Source: JAOUJD01 sp963841815 (lineage in GTDB: Bacteria; Pseudomonadota; Gammaproteobacteria; Burkholderiales; Burkholderiaceae_F). From it: DNA of 64,000 nucleotides. Below the pieces are notes generated by a model that saw nothing but the letters and a program-made list of their open reading frames with translations, had not been told where the DNA came from and searched no databases. Location: NCBI GenBank assembly GCA_963841815.1, contig CAWJEE010000019.1, positions 310,001 through 374,000 of the forward strand, in the 5' to 3' direction. Below, in pieces: positions 32,672 to 41,089 of the stretch (the stretch's first letter is position 1; every line of letters starts with the position of its first letter). A program made the translations under genes and the position numbers.

Positions 32672-32750
32672 GGCAATCCTCCTGCTGCGACGCGGCCAGT
32701 CTACCCCGCAGTCCACCGCGGGAACGGGCGCCGACCTTGCGGTAAATTCA

Positions 32751-33431
32751 ATGACGATGAATCTGCTCCACGACAACGCGCCTCTGGCCCTCGTCATCCT
32801 GGGCTGGATCGTCGTGATCCCTTGGGCCGTGCGCTCCGCGGTCGCCGTGCGCAGGCAGTTCCTGCCGTCACCGCTCGCGGAGCACGCCTGGCTCGGGGCG
32901 ATCGTCGCCGCCGCCTTCCTCTGGGAGTTGCACGTGCGCTCCCCGGCCGGGCTCGATTTCGGCCTGCTCGGCGGCGCGCTCTTCGCACTGGTGTTCGGTC
33001 GAGCGCGCGCCATCCTCGGCCTGCTCGCAGCACTCGCCCTGCACACCGTGATGACCGGTGGGTCGTGGCTCAACTTCGGCATCAACGGTACGCTGCTCGC
33101 GATCGTCCCTGCCTGCACGGCGAGCCTGCTGCAGCGGCTGATCGAGCGCTGGCTGCCGCGGAACATCTTCGTGTTCATCATCGGCAACGGCCTGTTCGTG
33201 ACGATGGCGGCAACGGCGCTGGCGAGCGCCCTGCTGCTCGCCGCCGCCTCCACCGGCGCGCATGCCGCGCTGCGGCAACTGGACGACCATATCGCGTACT
33301 CGCTGCTGCTGGCCTGGGGCGAGGCCCTCGTGTCCGGCATGATCTTCTCGGCGCTCGTGGTCTTCCTGCCGCAGACTGTCCTCACGTACCGTCAGGACAC
33401 CTATCTCCCGCCACGCCGGCCGTCTGTTTGA
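32751..33431 (+). CDS. CbiM-like membrane protein (ECF transporter S/permease-like)
   Basis: A 226-residue protein with about six hydrophobic helices and the motif GGSWLNFGINGTLLAIVPACTA, reminiscent of CbiM-type energy-coupling-factor components for nickel or cobalt uptake. The CbiM N-terminal metal-binding MHIPDG motif is absent, and no CbiN, CbiQ or CbiO gene is nearby, so transport partner and substrate are unknown. The start is ATG 32751, with a second ATG two codons later. Orphan CbiM-like proteins of this type are known in Proteobacteria. Confidence 0.65.
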   Translation: MTMNLLHDNAPLALVILGWIVVIPWAVRSAVAVRRQFLPSPLAEHAWLGAIVAAAFLWELHVRSPAGLDFGLLGGALFALVFGRARAILGLLAALALHTVMTGGSWLNFGINGTLLAIVPACTASLLQRLIERWLPRNIFVFIIGNGLFVTMAATALASALLLAAASTGAHAALRQLDDHIAYSLLLAWGEALVSGMIFSALVVFLPQTVLTYRQDTYLPPRRPSV

Positions 33432-33495
33432 GCAGGCCCGGGCAGGCCCGACCGCATCGCCGCGCCGTACACTCGGCGCCTGCTCAGGAATCGCC

Positions 33496-35193
33496 ATGCC
33501 CTCGACCCGCTCCGGCGCCCGCCTTCTCGTCGATCAACTGCTGATCCAGGGCGTGAACCACGCGTTCTGCGTGCCTGGGGAGAGCTACCTCGCGATCCTC
33601 GACGCGCTGTACGACGCGCGCGAGATGATCAAGCTGGTCATCAACCGCCACGAATCCGGCGCGACCTTCATGGCCGACGCCTACGCGAAGCTCACCGGCC
33701 AGCCAGGGGTGGTGTTCGTCACCCGCGGACCCGGCGCGTGCAACGCGGCGATCGGCATACACACAGCCTTCCAGGATTCGACGCCACTGGTCGCGTTCGT
33801 CGGCCAGGTCGGCAGCAACTTCGTGGAGCGCGAGGCGTTCCAGGAAGTCGACTACCGGCGGATGTTCGGCCAGATGACCAAGTGGGTCGCCCAGATCGAT
33901 CGCGCGGACCGCGTGCCCGAACTGGTGGCCCGCGCGTTCCAGACCGCGACGAGCGGACGGCCCGGCCCCGTCGTCCTGGCCCTGCCCGAGGACATGCAGC
34001 TGCAGACCGCGGAAGTGCAGGACGCGCTGTGCCACCAGCCGGTCCACGCGGCGCCGAGCGACATGCAGATCGCCGCGCTGCGCCGGCTGATGGGCCGCTC
34101 CCAGCGCCCTGTGGTGATCCTCGGAGGAACGGGCTGGACCGCCGCCGCGTGCGACAACTTCAAGCGCTTCGCCGAGGCGAACTACCTTCCGGTCGCCTGC
34201 GCGTTCCGCTACCAGGACCTGTTCGACAACCGCCACCCGAACTACATCGGCGACGTCGGCATCGGCATCAATCCGAAGCTCGCGCAACGCATCAAGGACG
34301 CCGACCTCGTCATCGCCGTCGGTGCACGGCTGGGCGAGATGACGACCTCGGGTTACACGCTCCTCGATGCGCCACTGCCGGCGCAGTCGCTGGTCCACGT
34401 GCATCCGAGCGCCGAGGAACTCGGGCGCGTCTACCAGGCGCAGCTGATGATCAACGCCGGCATGCAGCAGTTCGCGTCGCGGCTCGCGATGATGATGCCG
34501 ATCGAGGAACCGCCCTGGCGCGAGTCGGTCGGGCAGGCGCGGAGCGACTACGACGCCTGGCAGCAGCGGCCGGCGGTGTACGCGCACGCGGAGCCCCGGC
34601 TCGACCTGTGGGAGGTGGTGCGGATCCTCGCGCGCGCGGTGCCCGAGGACGCGATCATCACGAACGGCGCCGGCAACTTCTCTGTCTGGGCCCACCGGTT
34701 CTGGCGTTACACGGGCATGCGGACGCAACTCGCGCCCACGGCCGGCTCGATGGGTTACGGCGTGCCGGCGGCGATCGCCGCGAAGATCGCCGCGCCGGAG
34801 CGCTGCGTCGTCTGCTTCGCCGGCGACGGCGACTTCCAGATGACCGGCCAGGAGCTCGGCACCGCGATCCAGTACGGCGCCGGCGTCCTGTTTCTCGTCT
34901 TCAACAACGGCATGTACGGCACGATCCGCATGCACCAGGAGCGCGAGTTCCCCGGCCGGGACCACGGCACGCGGCTGGTCAACCCGGACTTCGCCCGGAT
35001 CGCCGAGGCCTACGGTGCCTTCGGGGCCACGGCGGACACCACCGACGGGTTCGCAATCGCGCTGGGGCAGGCGCTCGCGTTCATGCGGCAGAAGCACCTG
35101 CCGGCGGTGGTGGAGCTCAGGACGGATCCGGAAGTGATCACGCCCAACGCCACGCTGACGGCGATCCGCGCGACCGCGCGCCTCGCGCACTGA
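33496..35193 (+). CDS. Thiamine pyrophosphate enzyme, acetolactate synthase-like
   Basis: A 565-residue TPP-dependent enzyme with the three-domain order of acetolactate synthase/pyruvate oxidase relatives: N-terminal PYR domain with catalytic Glu in VINRHESGATFMAD (about residue 52), central domain, and C-terminal PP domain with GDGDFQMTGQEL to NNGMYGT, the TPP/Mg binding motif. No regulatory subunit (ilvN) is adjacent, so it is probably a catabolic or decarboxylating relative, not the anabolic IlvB. The substrate cannot be told from sequence. Confidence 0.85.
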   Translation: MPSTRSGARLLVDQLLIQGVNHAFCVPGESYLAILDALYDAREMIKLVINRHESGATFMADAYAKLTGQPGVVFVTRGPGACNAAIGIHTAFQDSTPLVAFVGQVGSNFVEREAFQEVDYRRMFGQMTKWVAQIDRADRVPELVARAFQTATSGRPGPVVLALPEDMQLQTAEVQDALCHQPVHAAPSDMQIAALRRLMGRSQRPVVILGGTGWTAAACDNFKRFAEANYLPVACAFRYQDLFDNRHPNYIGDVGIGINPKLAQRIKDADLVIAVGARLGEMTTSGYTLLDAPLPAQSLVHVHPSAEELGRVYQAQLMINAGMQQFASRLAMMMPIEEPPWRESVGQARSDYDAWQQRPAVYAHAEPRLDLWEVVRILARAVPEDAIITNGAGNFSVWAHRFWRYTGMRTQLAPTAGSMGYGVPAAIAAKIAAPERCVVCFAGDGDFQMTGQELGTAIQYGAGVLFLVFNNGMYGTIRMHQEREFPGRDHGTRLVNPDFARIAEAYGAFGATADTTDGFAIALGQALAFMRQKHLPAVVELRTDPEVITPNATLTAIRATARLAH

Positions 35194-35199
35194 CGGTCT

Positions 35200-35466
35200 T
35201 CAGCCCGCCAGTCCCCTGCGCAGCCACTCGGCAACGAGATCGTCGAGCCGCGCGCCGCGCGACTGCGCTTCCGCCTGCATCTGCCGCACGAGATCCTGCG
35301 GCAGCTTCACGGCGAACGGCACCAGTCCCAGCGCACGATCGCGTTCGCGCTGCGCGCGGCGGTCCGCCTCGGCCTCGACGCGGCCGAACGGATTGCCGGA
35401 CCGGCGCATCTCGTTGGCGATCTTCAGGGCCTTGCGCTTTTCGAGCTCGGTCTTCTTCATCGTCAC
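35200..35466 (-). CDS. Small hypothetical protein downstream of denD
   Basis: An 88-residue, highly charged protein. The C-terminal half (VPFAVKLPQDLVRQMQAEAQ and LDDLVAEWLRRGLA) looks like a ribbon-helix-helix-style or amphipathic helical domain; the N-terminal half is a basic helix (MKKTELEKRKALKIANEMRR). The GTG at 35466 overlaps the denD stop (GTGA), so it is translationally coupled to the epimerase. It may be a small DNA-binding or adaptor protein; no toxin partner is nearby. Confidence 0.6.
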   Translation of the reverse strand: MTMKKTELEKRKALKIANEMRRSGNPFGRVEAEADRRAQRERDRALGLVPFAVKLPQDLVRQMQAEAQSRGARLDDLVAEWLRRGLAG

Positions 35467-36425
35467 CGCACGTACTCCTTCGCGTAGTCACGGACGATCG
35501 ACTCGAAGTCGCCGTCGCGGACGAAACCCATGTCATCCGCCCGTGCAGTGTCGAAGCGCGCCGGCCAGCCCTGGACGATCGCCTGGATGCGCGGGTCGGG
35601 CTGCATCTTCACGCGGCCGCGCGCGGCTTCACCGCCCACCCGGGCGAGGGCGTCCAGCATCGACGCGATCGAGACGGTGATGCCGGGCAGGCTCAGCGAA
35701 CGCGGCCCGTCCCAGCGCCCGGCCGGCAACTCGTGCGCGTGCACGAGATTGGCGATCGCGGCCCGCGGGGACATCAGCCACAGCGACGCGCGCGGGTCGA
35801 CGGGACAGACCGCTTCGACCCCGGCCAGCGGCTCGCGGATGATCCCGCTCGCGAAGCTCGACGCCGCGGCGTTCGGTTTGCCCGGGCGCACCACGATGGT
35901 CGGCAGGCGCACGGCGCGGCCATCGATGAAGCCCTTGCGCGTGCAGTCGCCGACCAGCAGTTCGCCGATCAGCTTCTGCACGCCGTAACTCGACTGCGGG
36001 CTCGGCGTCGTTGCGTCGGTCACCACCTCGGGCAGCGCGCCGCCGAAGACGGCGACCGAACTCGCGAACACGAGCTTCGGCCGACGACCCTCGGCGCGCA
36101 GCGCGTCCAGGAGCGCGCGGGTGCCGTCGAGGTTCACGTGCATGCCGAGATCGAAGTCGGCCTCGGCCGCGCCCGACACGACGGCCGCGAGATGAAACAC
36201 GCTGTCGGCTCCGGCCGCGGCGCGCGCCAGGAACGCCGGGTCGCCGACATCGCCCACGGCGCTTCGCACGCGCTCCATCGCCGGTGCGGCAACCTGGTCG
36301 ACCGAGACGACTTCCGCGATCGGACGGCGTTCGCCGGCCGCGTTCGTCAGCGCACCCCGCTGCAGCAGTTCGACGATCAGTCGCTGGCCCAGGAAACCGG
36401 CGCCGCCGGTGACGACTACCTTCAT
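35463..36425 (-). CDS. NAD-dependent epimerase/dehydrogenase, D-erythronate dehydrogenase-like
   Basis: A 320-residue SDR (extended type): NAD-binding VVVTGGAGFLGQRLI at the N-terminus, HLAAVVSG, catalytic SSVAVFGG with YGVQK (Y-x-x-x-K), and the C-terminal substrate region. The pattern matches DenD (D-erythronate dehydrogenase) of acid-sugar catabolism better than UDP-sugar epimerases. GGAGGAG precedes ATG 36425. The usual companion genes (otnK, otnC, otnI) are absent here, so the exact substrate remains open. Confidence 0.8.
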   Translation of the reverse strand: MKVVVTGGAGFLGQRLIVELLQRGALTNAAGERRPIAEVVSVDQVAAPAMERVRSAVGDVGDPAFLARAAAGADSVFHLAAVVSGAAEADFDLGMHVNLDGTRALLDALRAEGRRPKLVFASSVAVFGGALPEVVTDATTPSPQSSYGVQKLIGELLVGDCTRKGFIDGRAVRLPTIVVRPGKPNAAASSFASGIIREPLAGVEAVCPVDPRASLWLMSPRAAIANLVHAHELPAGRWDGPRSLSLPGITVSIASMLDALARVGGEAARGRVKMQPDPRIQAIVQGWPARFDTARADDMGFVRDGDFESIVRDYAKEYVR

Positions 36426-36469
36426 GGTCTCCTCCCTTGCACCCCAGCCACCGCGGCGCGCGCGCGCGC

Positions 36470-37236
36470 GCGCCGGCCGAAAGACCGACGCGTCGTCGTA
36501 GTACGCCGCGTCGTCGTTGTCCGCCCAGCCGGGAATCCCGAGCACCGGCAGCGGCCGCAGCCGGTCCGGGGGCCAGTCCCTCGTCCAGCGCCGCGGCGAC
36601 AGCCGCATCGACGGCCGCGAGCGATGCGTCGGCGGCCAGCCTCACGTGCAGCGCGTGGGCAGTCACCCCGGGGTATGGCGCCGTCAGCTTCTCCATCAGC
36701 GCGTGGCCGAAGACGAGCGCTCGCACGTCGACGCGCCACGCTGCGCGCTGCGACCACGAACAGCCGGCGCCAGTCGTGCGCGGCCAGCGCGTCGACGAGC
36801 TCGTCACGCTGCGTGACCAGCAACACCGAGTTCTCGTCGATCAACGTCGCGGCGTCGCGCAGCGCGCCGCGCCGGGGACCGACGCCATCCCTTGCGATGG
36901 CAGCCGCCTGCAGGGCATTCAGCCCGGCTTTGGTGCGCGGGAAGGTCAGCCACACCAGCGCGTTGAAGAAGTCGTGCAGGTTGTCCCGCGTCGGCACTTC
37001 TCCCGTGCGGTGGATGTGCTCTTCGTAGGCTGACGCGCCGGCCACCTCCGGCGCGGCGAAGCGGATCGGCTGTCCGCTCGCGTTGCGGATTCCCGCCGCG
37101 ATGCGGCAGCACTGAGCGCGCTGCGCGCGTCGCGCACGCCTTCGACGGCCCGGCCGCGTTCGGCCACCGTGCGGAACCACGGCGCGTCCCAGTCGATGAC
37201 GCGCGCGCGAACGGGCTCTAGTCGGTCAGCGACCAC
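36470..37236 (-). pseudogene. DUF3025 family gene broken by three frameshifts
   Basis: Four frames together encode one recognisable DUF3025 protein: the start with WDAPWFRTVAERGRAV (from about 37236), then IRFAAPEVAGASAYEEHIHR and RDNLHDFFNALVWLTFPRTK, then FGHALMEKLTAPYPGVTAHAL, and finally PLPVLGIPGW to SVFRP near 36474. Shifts occur near 37110, 36742 and 36573. A run of CG dinucleotides lies at the 3' end (about 36460-36475). The function of DUF3025 is unknown. With three breaks it is non-functional if the sequence is right. Confidence 0.75.
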
Positions 37237-38267
37237 GCGAGCGTTTCCCCGGCGCCGAGCGGCACGATCGTCTGGTCGCCGAACGGGAACGCCTCGGGCA
37301 CCGGACAGGGCCGGCGCCGCAGCGTGACCGTGCCGGCGTTGCGCGGCAGGCCGTAGAAGGCCGGGCCGTGGAAGGAAGCGAAGGCCTCGAAGCGGTCGAG
37401 CGCGCCGGCGGCGTCGAACGCCTCCGCATACAGTTCGAGCGCGTACGCCGCCGTGTAGCAGCCCGCGCAGCCGCAGGCGTTCTCCTTGTCGCCCTTGGAA
37501 TGCGGCGCGGAGTCGGTGCCGAGGAAGAAGCGCGGGTTGCCACTGGTGGCCGCCGCGACCAGCGCCTGCCGGTGAACTTCGCGCTTGAGGATCGGCAAAC
37601 AGTAGTAGTGCGGCCGCGCGCCGGTCCTGCCCTCGGCCGTCATGAACAGCGCATTGCGGTTGTAGCGCAGGTGATGCGCGGTGATCGTCGCGGCGATCGG
37701 CCCGCTCGCGTCGCGCACGTATTCGGCGGCTTCCTTCGTCGTGATGTGCTCGAACACCACCTTCAACGCCGGGAAGTCGCGCCGCAGCGGCTGCATCACC
37801 TTGTCGAGGAAGACGCGTTCACGGTCGAACACGTCCACCTCGCCGTGCGTGACCTCGCCGTGCACGAGCAGCGGAACGCCTTCCCGCTGCATCGCCTCCA
37901 GCGCCGCCGCGCAGCGCCGCACGTCGGTCACGCCGGAATCCGAATTCGTCGTCGCGCCGGCCGGGTAGAGTTTCACGCCGTGCACGATGCCGCTCGCGCG
38001 GGCGCGCACGATCTCGTCCGGCGCCGCGATGTCGGTCAGGTACAGGGTCATCAGCGGCTCGAACGCCATGCCGCCGGGCAGGGCGGCGAGGATGCGCTTG
38101 CGGTACTCGAGCGCCTGCGCGGTGGTCGTGACCGGCGGCCGGAGGTTCGGCATCACGATGGCCCGCGCGAACTGGCGCGCCGTGTGCGGCAGCACGGCAG
38201 CGAGCGCCGCACCGTCGCGCAGGTGCAGGTGCCAGTCGTCGGGCCGCGTGATCGTCAGGGTGTCCAT
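37218..38267 (-). CDS. pyrC: Dihydroorotase PyrC
   Basis: Zinc amidohydrolase that closes carbamoyl aspartate to dihydroorotate in pyrimidine synthesis. The 349-residue length is that of class II (E. coli type) PyrC. Metal ligands are visible in DDWHLHLRDG (about residues 10-19), the carboxylated lysine in GVKLYPAGATTNS (about 99-111), and histidines in VHGEVT, FEHITT and the Asp in GTDSAPHSK. The start is ATG 38267. It is divergent from aceE, with 81 bp between them for both promoters. Confidence 0.96.
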   Translation of the reverse strand: MDTLTITRPDDWHLHLRDGAALAAVLPHTARQFARAIVMPNLRPPVTTTAQALEYRKRILAALPGGMAFEPLMTLYLTDIAAPDEIVRARASGIVHGVKLYPAGATTNSDSGVTDVRRCAAALEAMQREGVPLLVHGEVTHGEVDVFDRERVFLDKVMQPLRRDFPALKVVFEHITTKEAAEYVRDASGPIAATITAHHLRYNRNALFMTAEGRTGARPHYYCLPILKREVHRQALVAAATSGNPRFFLGTDSAPHSKGDKENACGCAGCYTAAYALELYAEAFDAAGALDRFEAFASFHGPAFYGLPRNAGTVTLRRRPCPVPEAFPFGDQTIVPLGAGETLAWSLTD

Positions 38268-38348
38268 TCCCGCATTATCCCAGCGGACGCGACGGCCGTT
38301 CGCGGGCGGATAATCCTCGGCCTCGCTCCTCGCCTCCGCGGAGGATCC

Positions 38349-41038
38349 TTGAACCTCGACGACCTGGCCAAGCTGATTCCGAGCGCCTCGTGGCGACTGC
38401 CGGAGGACGACGGCGATCCGCAGGAAACGCAGGAGTGGCTCGACGCGCTCGACGCGGTGATCGCGGCCGGCGGGCCGGAGCGCGCCACGTTCGTGCTCAA
38501 GCACCTGCTGCAGCACGCGCGCAACCGGCGGGTGCCGCTGCCGCAGGTGCTGAACACGCCCTACCTGAACACGATCTCGCTGGCGGACCAGGCGCCCTTC
38601 CCCGGCAACCTCGACCTCGAAGCCCGCCTCGGCGCGCTGGTCCGGTGGAACGCGCTGGCGATGGTCGTGCGCGCGAACGCCGCCAGCGCGGAGCTCGGCG
38701 GCCACATCGCGAGCTACGCGTCGGCCGCCGACCTGTTCGAAGTCGGCTTCAATCACTTCTTCCGCGCCAGCGACGGCCAGCGCGGCGATCTCGTCTACTT
38801 CCAGCCGCACTCCGCGCCCGGCGTCTACGCACGCGCCTTCCTCGAGGGCCGGCTGGGCATCGAGCAGCTCGACAACTACCGCCGCGAGGCACGCGTTGGG
38901 GGCGCGGCGCCGCGCGATGGCAATGCGACGCTGGCGCACGACGGGCCCGGGCTGTCGTCGTATCCGCATCCGTGGCTGATGCCGAACTTCTGGCAGTTCC
39001 CGACGGGCTCGATGGGCCTCGGTCCGTTGATGGCGATCTACAACGCGCGCTTCCTCAGGTACCTCGAGCATCGCGGCCTCGCGCAGACGAGCGGTCGCAA
39101 GGTCTGGGCGTTCGTCGGCGACGGTGAAATGGACGAACCCGAGTCGCTCGCCGGCCTCAGCCTCGCCGCGCGCGAGGGACTGGACAACCTGATCTTCGTC
39201 GTCAACTGCAACCTGCAGCGGCTGGACGGTCCCGTCCGCGGCAACGGATCGATCATCCAGGAACTCGAGGGGCTGTTCGCCGGCGCCGGCTGGAACGTCA
39301 TCAAGCTGCTGTGGGGCGGCGACTGGGATCCGCTGTTCGCGCGCGACACGAACATGCTGCTCCTGCGCGCATTCCACGAGACGGTCGACGGCGAGTTCCA
39401 GACGCTGTCGGCGACCGATGGCCGTTTCAACCGGGAGCACTTCTTCAACAAGTACCCGGAACTCGCGCAGCTGACGGCGCACCTGTCCGACGACGACATC
39501 GATCGCCTGCGGCGCGGCGGCCACGACCCGGCGAAGATCTACGCCGCCTACCACGCGGCCTCGCGGCACCGCGGCCAGCCGACGGTGATCCTGGCCAAGA
39601 CCAAGAAGGGCTACGGCATGGGCAGCGCCCAGGGCCGGATGACGACCCACCAGCAGAAGAAGTTCGATACCGCGGCGCTGCTCGAATTCCGCGATCGCTT
39701 CGCGTTGCCGCTCACCGACAGCCAGGTCGAGAACGTCGAGTTCCTGCGCCCGTCGCCCGACAGCGCGGAGATGAAGTACCTGCACGGCTGCCGCTCGAAG
39801 CTCGGCGGCTACCTGCCGAGTCGCAACGCGACCGCCGAGCCGCTCGTGCCGCCGACGGCCGATGCGTTCGGCCGCTTCGCGCTGGAGGCCGCCGGCAAGG
39901 AAATGTCGACGACGATGGCCTTCGTGCGGATGCTGTCCGCGCTGCTGAAGGACCGCGACCTCGGCCCGCGCGTCGTGCCGATCATCGCCGACGAAGCGCG
40001 CACGTTCGGCATGGCGGACCTCTTCCGGCAGATCGGTATCTACTCGCCGGTCGGCCAGCTCTACCAGCCGGAGGACAGCACGCAGATCAGCTTCTACCGG
40101 GAATCGACCGACGGCCAGATCCTCGAGGAAGGCATCGACGAGGCCGGCGCGATCGCGTCGTGGGTGGCGGCGGGCACGAGCTACTCGACGAACGGCCTGC
40201 CGATGCTGCCGTTCTACATCTTCTATTCGATGTTCGGCTTCCAGCGCGTCGGCGACCTGCTGTGGGCCGCGGGCGATTCGCGCACGCGCGGCTTCCTGCT
40301 CGGCGCGACGGCCGGCCGCACCACGCTCGCCGGCGAAGGCCTGCAGCACCAGGATGGCACCAGCCACCTCGCAGCGAGCACGATCCCGAACTGCCGCGCC
40401 TACGACCCCTGCTACGCCTACGAACTCGCGTTCATCGTCGAGGACGGCATGCGCCGCCTGCTGAAGGAGCAGGAAGACGCGTTCTACTACGTCACGGTGA
40501 TGAACGAGAACTATCCGCAGCCGTCGGCGCCGCGAGGGCGCGCGCGAAGCCGTGCTGCGCGGAATGCATCGCGTGCGAACCGTCGACGACGCGCAGGTGC
40601 GCCTTCTCGGCGCCGGCACCATCCTGCGCGAGGCGATCGCGGCCGCCGAGCTGCTCGAACGCGAGCACGGCATCGCGGCCGACGTGTACTCGGTCACGAG
40701 CTTCACCGAGCTGCGGCGCGAGGCGATGGAGGTCGAGCGCGCGCGCCGGTCTCGGCATGGCAGCCGGCAGCGCGTGGATCGAGCGGCAGCTGCCCGCCAA
40801 CGGCGCGCCGATCGTCGCGGCGAGCGACTACGTGCGCGCGGTGGCGGACCTGATCCGGCCGTACGTCGCGGACCGCTACGTCGCCCTCGGCACCGACGGG
40901 TTTGGCCGGTCGGACACGCGTGCGGCGCTGCGCGCGTTCTTCGAGGTCGATCGCCACGCGATCGTCGGCGCCGCGCTGCACGCGCTCGGCCGCCCGCTCA
41001 GCGCACCGGCGAATCCCGTGCCGCCCTGGCGCCGTTGA
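38349..41038 (+). CDS. aceE: Pyruvate dehydrogenase E1 component AceE, two frameshifts near the 3' end
   Basis: Homodimeric E1 of the pyruvate dehydrogenase complex, using TPP to decarboxylate pyruvate. The TTG 38349 has GGAGGA at ideal spacing. Sequence is clear from PQETQEWLDALDAVI through the TPP motif (GDGEMDEPESL, NCNLQRLDGPVRGN) to VMNENYPQPSAP. The frame then shifts near 40535 and again near 40745, and the third frame carries the C-terminal end (VAASDYVRAVADLIRPY to PPWRR) to 41038. Restored length would be about 895 residues, close to the norm. Such an important gene is unlikely to be dead, so two one-base consensus errors are suspected. Confidence 0.9.
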
Positions 41039-41043
41039 AAGGA

Positions 41044-41067
41044 AAAGGCCCGCTCGCGCGGGCCTTT
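41044..41067. terminator. Bidirectional terminator between aceE and S9 peptidase
   Basis: AAAGGCCCGC-TCGC-GCGGGCCTTT, a 10-bp perfect stem in a 51-bp convergent gap, with TTTGTT on the plus-strand side. It can end both transcripts. Confidence 0.9.
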
Positions 41068-41089
41068 GTTCCATTCGCGTGCCGGACGA

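Noticed and set aside
36455..36480. A run of CG dinucleotides as a possible regulatory Z-DNA site
   Set aside because: It lies between a broken gene and denD, is short, and can be explained as chance in high-GC DNA or as the cause of a sequencing indel.
37368..38348. A long plus-strand extension ahead of aceE, opposite pyrC
   Set aside because: The frame is open by chance through pyrC; homology of AceE starts only after the TTG at 38349, which has a good ribosome site.
40500..40800. Programmed frameshifting in aceE
   Set aside because: Two shifts are needed, no slippery heptamer with a downstream pseudoknot was recognised, and nearby unrelated genes show the same kind of one-base breaks.
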